Shown here one piece after another: positions 10,700 through 22,628 of a stretch of 64,000 bases of DNA. Made by a program: the position numbers and the translations under genes. The stretch spans positions 18,006,603-18,070,602 of the forward strand of contig CM063112.1 in NCBI GenBank assembly GCA_031841125.1, read 5' to 3'. This DNA is from Acanthococcus lagerstroemiae (taxonomy: Eukaryota > Arthropoda > Insecta > Hemiptera > Eriococcidae). Each line of letters opens with the position of its first letter. Position 1 is the stretch's first letter. The notes beneath the pieces were generated by a model. The model was not told the origin of the DNA. It worked only from the letters and a program-made list of their open reading frames with translations, and made no database searches.

Positions 10700-13640
10700 T
10701 AATGGTCGATGGGGCAAGAGTGACCCGACACCGAGTTCTACAAACATGGTTGTAGATGCGTACCTATATAAGATCTCGTAAATACCAGTATACCTGCCAC
10801 GCATCTTTTATTCATCTTTAACCGAGTATATTACGAAGGGCACAGGGTTCAGTTTTGTGACAAAGCGAGAAAACTGAAAAATTGTTTACATGTACGTGAA
10901 TTTTGAAACCTGTTTCCCGGACTGTGGCATCTTTCAGGCTTCCTGTCAGAGCTCAGCTATTTCTACTTATTACGCCCGTTCCAATGATAGGTACCCATCC
11001 TACTAACTGAATTTCGTCCAAAAATGAATTACCTGCTTCTTTCTCTGCACCCTTCATATAATACGGTACGCCATTCGAAATTATAATTATTCTAATCAAG
11101 TGGACTTCTGATGGAGATAAGCTAGAAATACGCGGTATTCCATATCGTATCGGCGTGTTGTACAAATACATATTTGTTAAAATCGTTGTTGACACGTTTC
11201 GACAAAGATAAAATCATGATGATTCGCTTATCTTAACGACGTCGTTCGCATACGACATTAATATCGATGGATGTAATTAAAAATTGAGGCCCGATGTTGG
11301 GATAATCGATTCAGAATGGGGTGATTCTCAGATTTGGGGAACGATTCGTGTCCTAATTGAATATCTCCAGAATGGTAAAAGATACTGATTTTTTAGTACT
11401 ACTGCCCTGCTGACAAAACTCCGCCTTCGAAGAGCGCGTTTTTGAAAAAAACGGGCGTTTTAACTAAAAAATCACTTAGAACCTTGAAAATTTTACTGGC
11501 AGTTTTAACAACTTTTTATTTACGCGCGCATTAGCCATTGCTTTTTGAAAACATTCAACGTGCGAATTTCTTCATGTTACAAAAATGGGCGTTTTAGAGA
11601 CGTAAAGATGGGAAAATTTGCCGGGCGTTTCATCAGTTCTTAATTGACGCGCAGATTCATAAGAAATGTTCAGCGCGCGTATTCTCTCATATCACTAGAA
11701 TGCCCCTTTTTTAAGAAAGAGCGTACGTTTTGCGCTCATGGTATTATACGCGCGAATATGAACAGGTTCGAAAACGCCCGAATTATTACAATTTCGTGGC
11801 GTTTTCCACATACATCTGCGCGCGCAGATTAAATTATTGATAACGTGAAACCGTTACTGGTTATCTGTGTGGCTTGACTTGTAGCCTGAAATGCTGAAAT
11901 TGTGAAACGAAAAACAACAGTCGTGGTTTATTTAAGTTTCCATGTATTATTCTGTGATGCATATCATTTAAATAACCATATGGAGGATGATTCTCAGAAC
12001 GAACACGGTAAGAACTATGTATAATACGTACAATATCTTTAAAATGTGTAAGTAAGTGCGATATTAGATTGCAATGTCGATTCATTATAGTGAGTACGAA
12101 TTAGAGAGAAAATTGATTTCTAAGAGCACGTACATAATATCGCCCTGTATAAGTTGATACTCGTATTTTGTCCTGCAACGCCGCTGAAGAACTTGTGTGT
12201 TTCAGGGATCTTCAGTATGCATATTTTGAATAACAATAACATCTCCCACATTCAGATTCGTCCTGTTAATTTGTTACATAGAAGTGGTATAGAAATAGTG
12301 GGAGTCTAGGAAACTGCCGTTTGTAAAAAGAGTTTCAAATTACATACTTCGGCATAGAAATGAGATAGAAACATGAAACAAAATCTGGTTTATATATAGT
12401 ACCAAGAATGAATGGTTCCAACCCTGATCGTCATTGCGTGTAGGAATGGCAATTCCTTGCTCATCTGCTTGCTCTTTTAGCGAACTAGGGTTTTTAATCT
12501 GCTCACTGCTCCAATATGTTGCTCCGGATTGTTCTTTATCAGTAAAGAGAGAAGTGTCGCAGCGATCAGGTTTGAGATCAACTATTCCTTGCTCGATTCA
12601 CAAATAACGAATAGGACATAGAACAACTGATTTGTACCAAGAACGAAAGAAGATATTGTGTTTGTACGGGTATCCTGACTAAGACTTCTTATAAAAGTTT
12701 GTACTTTGTGGTTTGGTGCATTTTTCGCTGAGTGTTATGATAGAAGAAATCTGAAATTGAACATATGGAACAAATTTAACTAAGATGGTCGGGTTTCATA
12801 GCGTTTTTAACAACAAAAATTTTGCAATAAGGTTTTTGACTTTTTGTAATTGAGAATAATTATCACTGACCATGAGGTCTCGGATTATGTAGCTGGTCTA
12901 GGTACACCAACGAAAACCTTTTGTTTTTGAACGGTATATCAAAAAAATAAAAGTGTGAAACGTTGATTCATAATACGTATTGTGGGAAAAGAAAAAACTG
13001 AGTGACCTGAAAAGAAATCTGTGAATATAACGTTGCTAGATATCTGTGAAGACGAAATACTGCGATCGCTTGTTGAAATACAGAACCTGAGTGTTACTCA
13101 TATCCACGCTGTCCTCTTTCTTTCAACAATCATAAATCTGATCCTTCCATTTGATGATGTACATGCAGAATTCTGTGCGTTGAAATACACGCAGTTCTAG
13201 CTGTCTTAGGACAGATACAGCAGGAAACTCCTCTTTCTAGTATGAACCATGCATTACTCTATTATACCCTGCGATTTATTTAAATTCAACTGAATTCTTT
13301 TACAAATGAGGACCTTTCTGGCAGAAGCTTGTGTAGTACACAGTTAAACTTGAACCAGAATTACAGAGCAGTGAGCAGATGGTTTTTGCTCGGAATAATT
13401 TCGCGAACTGCTTTTTTCATGAACCAACTCATTTAATTTGCTCCTGCTCGGAGTCGACCAACGTTATTGCTTTCGTACAGGCGAATTAAATTAACCCTTC
13501 CGCATATAATTAACCAGGGTGACGCGCCTACCTGGTAAAAACAGGAGCGTTTTAGTTTGAGTAAACCTGACAACTTGATACGAAACTACGAGCGTCAACT
13601 TATACTGAGCGAACTATATTTTCGGCCAAAGCGACACAAT
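10700..13640. other. No gene recognised; GCGTTTT-rich segment
   Basis: Mostly unassigned. Between about 11425 and 11830 short GCG(N)TTTT or CGCGC motifs recur irregularly (for example AGCGCGTTTTTGAAAAA, GGGCGTTTTAACT, GGGCGTTTTAGAGACG). A similar stretch is at 14385-14600. These look like two decayed copies of one repeat. No exon was supported. Confidence 0.4.
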
Positions 13641-13653
13641 CGTCTTCTTACAG

Positions 13654-13896
13654 TTTGAGTACAACTTTCATTCTGGCTTGGAGCAAGAGGTAGCCAACTG
13701 GCTGAAATACTGGCAGAATGCGATAACCAGGGCGAAAAAGCTAGAAGAGAGAAAGGCAGCAGGAGGTGTGCAACACAATTTTTAAATTGTTCATTCATTC
13801 ATTCTTTTCTTTCCAGCCGCCAAAAAGAACCTTGAAAACAGTGATGAACAACATGAAGTGGTGTCAAGTCAATCGTCATTGGAGCAGCGTGTACTG
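13654..13896 (+). CDS. Two-exon fragment of a spliced gene, unidentified, helical charged protein
   Basis: Exon 13654-13765 follows acceptor TTCTTACAG and ends at donor GTGTGC. A 51-base intron (13766-13816, ending TTTTCTTTCCAG) follows, then exon 13817-13896 ending before GTAATATT. Lengths 112 + 80 = 192 keep one frame of 64 codons with no stop. The first exon gives FEYNFHSGLEQEVANWLKYW and then a charged helix (TRAKKLEERKAAG); the second is Glu/Ser/Gln-rich. Matching phase across a short intron supports real coding. Neighbouring exons were not found. Confidence 0.65.
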
Positions 13897-14384
13897 GTAA
13901 TATTAGGACGCTGTATTGCTGTATTTTTTTCTATTCTAATTTTAAAAGATTCATTTATACTTTCCAATTTCAATTCAGAACACTGATACACGCAATTTAT
14001 AGTACCTATATTAAATACACCTGACATCTCTTTTTATCATTACCACTCTTCATTTAATATTTATTGCAGTTTTCTTATGTTTAAAATTAGAAGAAGAAAA
14101 AAATGAATGCGTCACTGTATAAGTATTAAAATTTATAGTGCACAATGTTTATTTCTTCGTCGTTTTCAATTCTTAAAATTTTTTATCATTGTTGTAATGG
14201 ACATTTTAGTTGTTTTATGGTTGACTAGTTTATGAAAAATGTTTACCTACATTTTTGAAACGATGTGTGTTCCTATGCTTATTTTTATTTATTTATTTTT
14301 TTTTACCAATTTGTTTTCCAATTAATATTAAATATAATGTTTGCATATTTAATTTCTATTCAATTATTTTTTCTTAAAAAGTAC

Positions 14385-14600
14385 TGAAAAGAAGCGCTTT
14401 TGAAAATTATTTGTGAATGCGTTTTTTAAGAAACAATCGGAAGGAGCGTTTTTAAATTCATTAGAAAAGAGGCGTTTTACAAACGTCACATAAACGCTCT
14501 CATATAAAGAACGCTTGGTTACTTGGCGTTTTTTGATACGTTGAAAATCGCGCGTTTTCTGGTAAGTTGAAAAATCGCGCGGTTTCATCGGTCTCACATT
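14385..14600. repeat. Degenerate GCGTTTT-motif repeat, second copy
   Basis: Short motifs such as AGCGCTTTTGAAAA, GAGCGTTTTTAAATTC, GGCGTTTTACAAAC and ATCGCGCGTTTTCTGG recur about every 30-50 bases, as at 11425-11830. No inverted ends or target duplications were found. A decayed satellite or promoter-like cluster are both possible. Confidence 0.35.
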
Positions 14601-14954
14601 ATCTCCCGCATTCCGCCCGGCGGTATTTTGCCCGTAGGGTGTAGGCATAATTATGGGAAGTTTAAGATTACTGCATGTTTGAAGGTCATTTTATATGCAG
14701 AACAATAAGAATATCCAGTAGCGTGGCCTGTCCCACGAGTAAATAACAACAATACCGGAACTAAACCTAACTGATAAGCGAACAGTGATGAAGTGATGAT
14801 TACTTTGACTCCCATAAGAAAAACACACGGAGCAAAGACCATAGTTACTACCTGAGAATAAGAAATTTCTTAGGAAAACCAAAGGTATACATTTTTAATC
14901 CAGAAGTTTTTTTGTATATTATAAAAATACATAAGTACATATACAACATATAAA

Positions 14955-15118
14955 GAAACCTGAAATTCAACATATAAGGAAACCTGAAATTCAACCACTA
15001 TTTCAGTTGCAATCTACACATTCTGAAACGTAAAAAAAAAAACTTGCCCGCACCCCCATCTCGACAACTGTGACGAATATAATACCTCCCTTTTCTTCGA
15101 AAAAGTCGGTAAGAAGAG
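14955..15118. repeat. Dispersed repeat, copy 1 (also at 21316)
   Basis: Shares GGAAACCTGAAATTCA, TTCTGAAACGTAAAAAAA, a C-rich block, CGACAACTGTGAC, ATAATACCT and AAAAGTCGGTAA in the same order with 21316-21458. The first 20 bases are duplicated locally. Non-coding; the family is unknown. Confidence 0.65.
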
Positions 15119-15403
15119 GAAAAATGAAACGAGGATGACCGTCCATAAAGATGCGCACATTTGTCCCGCTGGTACCTTCCATTTACCAGCGAGTATGTGC
15201 TTAAACCGAAACTTTGGCGTAGGTAAACGCTAAAAATGTAGGCATCCGAAAGGGGGACCTGGGAGAAGCCACGACTATCTCACCGAGACTCGCCCAGGGA
15301 GAGAGAGGTGCCAGGGGCTTGGAGGGCGGTTACCCAGATCACATGTTGAATATTCTATGGTTCCGAGGCCAGAAAAAGAAACAATTCAAAAAAGAAAACC
15401 AAA

Positions 15404-15410
<7 letters not shown>

Positions 15411-15451
<41 letters not shown>
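15411..15451. repeat. (TC)n microsatellite
   Basis: About twenty uninterrupted TC dinucleotides. Confidence 0.95.
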
Positions 15452-15452
<1 letters not shown>

Positions 15453-15589
15453 AGCCTATGAATCCTTATGTTCTCTCTTACAAATAGTACTTACGACGTT
15501 ATTGTCGTTTATGCGGTGCCATATAAATAAAAATGAAACAGGTCTCACATCGGAACAATACATTTATTCGTAAAAAATAGAAAAAAAAA

Positions 15590-15755
15590 ACTGCCGGATG
15601 CGGTAGCAGTCCAGAAATCGCAGGTGCCGGCGAAAAGGTACTCAATAAGTTCGCGAACACGCGGTCAGCATATGGTGTGGATAAACGAAAAGTTACGGAG
15701 CTCGTCAGCGGCAGGTCGCGGAAAAGTCGCACAAAGTTGCATTGCCGGTCGTGGT
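15590..15755 (+). CDS. Weak exon candidate
   Basis: One plus-strand frame gives a plausible charged peptide (EKVLNKFANTRSAYGVDKRK) and reaches a GTGATA donor-like site near 15755. The acceptor (GTAGCAG or TCGCAG) lacks a good pyrimidine tract, and other frames on both strands are also open. Kept only because the composition differs from its AT-rich surroundings. Confidence 0.2.
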
Positions 15756-16159
15756 GATAACGGTGGAAAAGGTCCACGCAAAATTTTACGAACAAATTTT
15801 CTTAAATTCTAAAAAATATAAAAAAAACATTAAAAATAGAAAAATGGCTAACTCGTGTTGAAGCGAAAAATAAAACCAAAAAAAAAAAAAACCGTCGAAC
15901 ATGCATCAAGAGATAGGAAAACGCAATGCAGTCACCGCACACTCATCGGTTGCAATTAACAGCCGATGCCGGCAGTACGGGAAGGGTAGAGGGAGGAAAA
16001 CTGCAAGAGTTTTCATGCAGGAAGATCAACGTTGTCTGTGGAGCACAGGGGATCGTTAGAAGGACGGAGACGAAAGGTGGAAAAGCGGTTAGCGGTAAGG
16101 GAAAAATAAGAGGACATACTAATGCCTACGGAGTTCCATGAAGTTAAATTTTGACACGT

Positions 16160-17560
16160 ATTCGTGTGTATCCACGTCACATTATTTACTGTTAGAGGGA
16201 ATGGTTGATGGAAAAACTGGAAAGCAAGGCAAAGAAACAGTTGCAATGAGCAGATACTGAAGACTGAAGGATACAAAGTGTGAATCCTTCTTAGGAATGA
16301 AAAGATTAGCACATACAAGACAAGAGTGGGGAGACGCAACCTACTAGTCAAGAGACTAATGACTATAACAAGTGACTTATACTGAAACGAAACATGATTT
16401 TGTTTTATTTATTAGTTATAGGTAATAATAATGTTTCAGTTTTATTTTTAAAATTATTGCGATAAAATCGTCAGCCTTACAGTATTGCTTTTAATGATCT
16501 TTTAAAAAATGAATTATTAAAAAACTTCAGTTTGGGAATGAAATATGATTTTTCTTTTTTAAATTAGGATTTAGTTTGTTTTTATCCTTGTAGCCACTAA
16601 ATTAATTTTGATTTTTCTAGTTAGGTAATATTTTTATGACATTATAAAGACTCGGATTTTTATGAAAACGTGTGTTTTTTTTGTCACTTCTCATACGACA
16701 TGTCAATGGTTTCGCATGATACTCAGTAAAACAATGTCACTACGTTAGCGCACATTTTAGCATATTTTGGATAAAATTCTTTTTGTTTTTATTTTGCATT
16801 TTTTGACCTTTTCTAGCGCATATTCGCGATGTATTTAGCGGGTCGGGTGTACCAATGACAAATAATTGTTTTGTCGAACATCACTGATCGCAAGTAATTA
16901 CGTCACTGTAGAGTCTTCCTGCCTGGAACCCTGTCTTACGCTTAGAGAATATAAAAAAAGCTTTCGCAGCAGCGAAAGCAGCACCGACTTTTCGAGCTAC
17001 TTATCATTTAAGCAAAATATATTCTGACGAATTAATGAAATAATGAAAGTTAAGTACTCTGGATGTAACCCACATAACACAAACTTATGAAATCATATAT
17101 TAATCATGAAAGAAGCAGTTGAAGAAGTAAAATAATAGACCAAATTATTTACAAATAGAAGGAAAAATTTATTATGAAATCGAATCAGTAATGAAAGAGC
17201 TGGAGAGGTCAAAGAGAGCAAAATAATGAACTACTACATACAGACTATGAAAATAATAATTACAATCAGAGTCGTAATAACAAGACAGAAGACTTTTTAC
17301 AAAAATAAAGAATTTTTAATGAAGGATGCAAATATTATGAAATAATTTTCTGTAAAAGAACAGATTAAGAGGCCATTTGACCTGAAAAATTGAAATAAGT
17401 AAGAAAAAGGAAAACAGAAAATAGGACACGATACATTACTATTCTTTAAAAATTATCGGTAGTAAAATGAAAATTGAACTTGTTATAAATGAAAGACGAA
17501 GCTATTGCATGGAGAAAAATTGGTAACATAAATGTAGACTTCTAAATTCTGGGTAGGTAT
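16160..17560. other. No gene recognised
   Basis: AT-rich sequence. A short perfect hairpin GCTTTCGC-AGCA-GCGAAAGC lies at about 16960. Nothing else was supported. Confidence 0.55.
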
Positions 17561-17624
17561 ACGATTATTGAAAAGTAAAATTCATAATGCCTTTTTCAAA
17601 AGAGAATAATACATTACTTTTTAA

Positions 17625-17870
17625 ACGGAACGCCTTGGGGCCAGGCTCGAGCCTCCATTTCTTCGTACCGGAACGGTGTGCGTGTCCTACTAGGGGCACC
17701 ATGAGGCTCCCTATTGACCGAGGTCCGCACTCCATGAGCGCTCGCCTGGACTTCAGATCCCCCACGGCCGGACGCGCGGCCTCTCTTCACTCACCCCTCA
17801 TCTCCTTGTCTTGGTCCGTGTGTCGACGCATGCAGGTGGTGACGATGGATGAGCCCTGCTGAAGTTTTTC
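17625..17870. other. GC-rich island of unknown origin
   Basis: About 240 bases of markedly higher GC than both flanks. A 91-codon frame on the plus strand and a 66-codon frame on the minus strand are both open and neither resembles a known domain. The sharp composition change could mark a fragment of a gene, a transposon or foreign DNA. Confidence 0.35.
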
Positions 17871-18389
17871 GGAACTGTAACCCAAGAAAAACAAATTATT
17901 TCGTCAATTTTTTGGCAATAAGAAAGGGATAAGTTAAATAAATCAATTCCACTTACTTGAGCAGTTTCTTACTTTTTTTGTCTCTTTGATTTTCTACTTG
18001 TAGTTGTAGCTAAGGGACATTTATCAGTCTCTTCAATAAGTTTCGATCTCCTCCGCTCTAAAAAAATTATGTCAACTCAACTCAAATATTATTTGTTAAG
18101 AACATAAAAAAATTTAAGTGTTACTTCAATATTTTTCTCCTTCTTTTCTTCCTTTGCTTGAGACATTTTCAAACTCTAGGTGAAGCTGGCTTAGTATGGA
18201 TTTGATTTCGAAACACAGGTTTTCCCTGCTCTTTTATCACTAGAAGGAGGGACAGTGATAATTGTAACGGTGTGGATATCTTCTGGCGAAATTAATGTCA
18301 AATTCGAAGCACTACATTCAGGTGTTTGACCAAAATTGATTTCCAACCCTCTTCTTCAACTCAATTCTCCTCAGCTTGGCAATAATCAT

Positions 18390-18995
18390 CCATAGGCTTT
18401 TCTTTCATGGTCTGGGCTACAAAATCTGTATCTGTAAACATATTTGGATTAAAAGGCATCATGTCTGTCAGCAGAAATTCGCCTAAAGAAATTTCTCTTG
18501 TAGAAAAGCTCTTGTACAAATATATGCAGTAAACATCAACTTGCCCATTTGTATATGACTCTGCACTTGACTTGGATGACTATCCAGCCAACGTTCAACT
18601 TCTTTGTCATAATATGACTTGATCGGTTTCATGAAAATAATAACTCATCCAACGGATATATGGTCAGTGTAGTGAGGAGGCAGACATAGAATTGAAACAT
18701 AATTAGTCCTTGCTAAATCAAAGATATCAATATTTCGTGTATGACTAAGGTGTCCATCTAAAATTAATAGCACTAGGTTATCAGCTCTGGGCTTCACTTG
18801 AGCTATAAATTTTCGTCGTTTTTCATTTAGTCTTTCCATATTTCTATGATTATAAATATGTGGCCTAAATATATCGACCATTGGTCAATAATTGGGCCAC
18901 CAAAGTGGTCAGTTTTAGGAATACAAGTTGTAATTTTAAGATACGCATGCAAAATATTTAATTGTTCATCGATGGCATAATGTACTTACCTGAAT
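18390..18995 (-). pseudogene. pogo/jerky-type DDE_1 transposase fragment
   Basis: On the minus strand, 18881-18645 encodes the catalytic-core pattern of DDE_1 transposases: VLLILDGHLSHTRN, then YVSILCLPPHYTDH, matching the usual hydrophobic-D-x-H-x-S-H and PPH-T-H blocks. After a stop, further frames read FMKPIKSYYDKEVERWLDSH and then DMMPFNPNMFTDTDF, as in the C-terminal part of this family. Frameshifts and stops separate the blocks, and the HTH part is absent, so this is a dead remnant. Confidence 0.75.
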
Positions 18996-19317
18996 AAAAT
19001 CCAAATGAGATTCTTTAATCACTAGTATTTTTAAATTACCAGGAAAAGTATTATAACTCGGTTCTTATCTTACAAAAACTACACCATTTGTAATTCTTAT
19101 TAGAAGATATGAAGTAAAGTGATGAACACGAGTTGCTAACGAACAAATAAACATAGAGAGATGGTGATTATTACTCAGCGCATATCTTTTTCATCAAAGA
19201 ACAACTTCCAACAGTTTCTTAACAGGATGTGCGCTATCAAATGAGCAAGATTTGCTGTGGTAAATATTATAGGAACGTAGTCGAAAATTGGACCCTCTAT
19301 ATACCTTACGCTTTGTT

Positions 19318-20357
19318 TCAAATGCCATCACGGTTAAATACCAACATATAAGGATCAGAAATAGTATTCGGCATTTTTCTGTCGTATTTTTTAATTTTAT
19401 CATCATTTGCCTGATACCAACGTTTGTCAACATTATCTTTTAAGAATGCGAAATAGTGACCACAGTCAATGTTCTGTGGCGAGGTGCGATGACATATTAT
19501 AGAATTCAAATCATACGTACGTCAGCGATGGAGTAAAAATTAATCTCTCTTTAAATATTTGACTACAAATTTTTGCAAAACTCGCATCCATTTATGTACT
19601 CAAATGTAACAATACGCACCACCACAATTTTTGCAAACTCATATACACTTATTCTACATCTCATTTCTCCAACATTTCGACATAGAGGGCAGGTTTCTGA
19701 CAAATTTTCAGTTCTGTTATATTGCTGCAAAAGTAATGCTTGAATGGATTTCAGACCTTTTACATTTTTCTTGAAATAAATCGTTAAAAATAATTCAGGG
19801 CCAAACTGTTAGTATCAGAGTGAAGACGTCGATTTTCCGGATTGGTCAAACGCCGCTTTTGGGCCAAACTCATCCTGTCACAGTGAAGACGTCGATTTTC
19901 CGCATCATTCAAACGCCGCTTTTGGGCCGCTTTGTTGACTTCACTGTGGAGACGTCGATTTTCCGCATTCCAACATACGTTTCGCGTCACTAGCTTTTTT
20001 AGCCAAACGTCGACGTTCTACCTTCTTAACATGGTCAATTTCCAAATTCTAAAATATATATAAATACAAGTATCAGACACTTATTAAAAGTAATAAAATT
20101 GGTAATGAAACAATTCACTATAAAACTACTTTTTGTCGCTGATCTCGGATATAGGCTTTATTCTTCTCTCGGCATCTGCGTCCGCCATATACTTTCTTCT
20201 TCCTTTTCTTTTTATTCTAAACAAATGCAAATAGTAACGATTATAATAATGTAATCATCAGTATTTAACATAATAATGATTCAGTCGTCCTATGCGAAGA
20301 TGAAATTCGTGTAAAAAATAATAATCAAATCGCCCTTACCTGATCCTTGGATGCCAT
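19318..20357 (-). pseudogene. Broken spliced gene: basic 21-residue repeats plus USP (ubiquitin-specific protease) domain
   Basis: Exon 1 (20340-20357) is MASKDQ before GTAAGG. Exon 2 (20130-20216, 29 codons) is very basic. Exon 3 starts at 20048 in the same phase and enters a 21-residue repeat with ENRRLH and QKRRL (three 63-bp units, about 19820-19985) after a frameshift near 19975. Next comes a zinc-binding-like segment (TENLSETCPLCRNVGEM, about 19690) and a degraded strand region. It ends with a USP His box, CGHYFAFL and KRWYQANDDKI, to a stop at 19318. Stops and frameshifts in the USP part mark it as a pseudogene. The Cys box was not found. Retained introns rule out a processed copy. Confidence 0.65.
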
Positions 20358-20559
20358 ATGTACGTGTATTAAAACATTCCACTCAACAGAAAACACGCAT
20401 AACAATAACCTTTTATGAGGATCAACTGAACATGCATCGCAAAATGAGTCATTCGGGTTGGGTTGCACTAGGTTACACTGCAGCGTTGCCAACCCACGTA
20501 TTTACGAATCGCGAGGAAAAGCTCCATGGGATTCGTGGGGTTGAAGTTGAATGTTTTAA

Positions 20560-21174
20560 GTACCTAAAAGAATTTATATTGATTAATTTTTTTTTTCATA
20601 ATAATAATATTATTTTTAAAAGTTGAGATTATTTCTTATTTATATAATTTAAATATAAAATATTAATTTGTGAAGTTATAATTTTTATTAATTATACTGA
20701 ACATGCCTAAGGGCGAACGTATGTACGTACACTGAGTATTATTTTTAATTTAAAATTTATTTTAATTTTTAATTTTAAATTTAATTTTATAATAAATTTA
20801 AATATTTTCTTTTATTTGATAAATTTAATTTATTATTTATATTAATTATTTTAATAATTTATTTTTTAATTAAAATTTATAATCAAGTTTATTTAATAGA
20901 TAAAAAATATGAGTTATTATTATTTTTATTTATTATAATTATTATTAATTTTAATTATTCAAGATTTTAATATTTAAATTTAATATTTTTGATTAGATTT
21001 ATTATGATTAATTATTTTTTTATATATTATAAATAGTTTATTTTTAGATATTATATTACAAAGAAAATTACATTTAGTGATTTATATATTAAGTTATTAT
21101 ATTATATATATATAGATTATTATAATTTAAATATAATTATTACTATATAATATTAATTTAATATATTATATTAT
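20560..21174. other. Extreme AT-rich low-complexity tract
   Basis: Almost only A and T, in patterns such as TTTAATTTTTAATTTTAAA. The composition resembles insect mitochondrial DNA, but no mitochondrial gene could be read in any frame, so a nuclear mitochondrial insertion is only a possibility. Confidence 0.6.
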
Positions 21175-21315
<141 letters not shown>

Positions 21316-21318
<3 letters not shown>

Positions 21319-21458
21319 TAAGGAAACCTGAAATTCAGCCACCATTACAGTTGCATTCTACACACTCTGAAACGTAAAAAAAACATTGCCCCCACCCCCA
21401 TATCGACAGCTGTGACCGGTATAATACCTGACTTTTCTGTAGAAAAGTCGGTAAAATA
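21316..21458. repeat. Dispersed repeat, copy 2
   Basis: Same order of blocks as 14955-15118: GGAAACCTGAAATTCA, CTCTGAAACGTAAAAAAA, CCCCCACCCCCAT, CGACAGCTGTGAC, ATAATACCT, AAAAGTCGGTAA. Confidence 0.65.
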
Positions 21459-21630
21459 TAATGATGGAGGGCTTATCGGTCTTTACTGGCAGTAACAACA
21501 TAGTATGGTGAGCAAGGGCGCTAGGTAACTATAGCTCCCCCCCCCCCCAACAAAAAGTCTTCAAAAATTTTTCAGAAATAAAATGTGTACTCATGTTTAA
21601 AAAAGCGAAACAGGAAACGCTATGTCATAT

Positions 21631-21850
21631 TGGATGCTATTCAGCAAGAGGGAACCAACTAGCACAATCCGCATTTTGAGAACACGTGATTTGAAATTCA
21701 AGAGCCACGTAGAAACTATATGACACAGCGTTTATTGATAAGCTTTTTTCAACTTGAGTACACATTTTTGAATCGGGCGCCCAATTTTGAAAAATTCTAA
21801 TTTTTACACGCTTTCCAAGGATACTAATAACTCATTTTGTTTACAAATGT
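21631..21850. mobile_element. Second copy of the 9158 MITE, right end missing
   Basis: Begins TGGATGCTATTCAGCA, a diverged form of the 9158 TIR, then AGAGGGAACCAACTAGC and the same interior through CTCATTTTGTTTACAAATG. The inverted right end is absent; unrelated sequence starts at about 21850. Confidence 0.7.
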
Positions 21851-22620
21851 GGATGTATCACACTAATTATATACTACATCCACATCTATTTACCCTAATT
21901 TAACGTTTTTTCAACATGCTCAACGAATCTCAACGAATGTAAAATTGATTCAAGAACCGATTTTTAACACACTCAGTGAACTTTCAACAAACTCAAAATT
22001 GGTTTCAAGAATCCATAATCAGCTTAGTAGCTGCGGAGCACCGTAGGTGCGACGCAGCTGCTTTAAAAAAAAAATCTGGCTCACATTTAATTTTACTTCT
22101 ATTCAACTGAAAAAGCTGGATCATATTTAGTTTACCATTACTCAATCGAAATTTCAGCATCCCAGTGTGATACAGACACACATTATTTTTTTTTGAAGCC
22201 TCAACGAATGTAAAATCGGTTCAAGAACCAATTTTTCAGCTGCGAATAAGTTCCAGGGTCACATTTCATCAGAGAGACCGATGAAATAAATATTATGGTA
22301 ATAGAGACGGAAAAAAAAACTGGCTCACAAATCAATGAAAGATGACATACTGATGTATACGCGCGTTTCTTTTGTTGCGCCTGTATGAGAGAATGAGTAC
22401 GGTAACAGATCCGTAACAGATCGGAGTACCACCTGACTCGCATTGGCTACATATAATAAAGAAAACAGGTTGAAAATAAAGATCATTTCTTCTAAAAAAA
22501 AAAAAAAGAATAAAAAAGGGGGAAAAAACTAAAAAAACAAAATATCACAGAAAACGAAAAGGAAAAAGTCTTCCAGAGCTCTGAACTCCTTACATGATAC
22601 AAAAAAAAGAATACGGTGAC
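21850..22620. other. No gene recognised; A-rich tracts
   Basis: Short repeats of TTCAAGAACCGATTTTTAACA type (about 21950 and 22210). Several A runs lie at 22310-22550. On the minus strand this is the region after the stop of the 22629 gene. Confidence 0.45.
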
Positions 22621-22628
22621 AAAAGCCT

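Noticed and set aside
20600..21170. Nuclear copy of mitochondrial DNA
   Set aside because: Composition fits, but no mitochondrial protein, tRNA or rRNA segment could be read.
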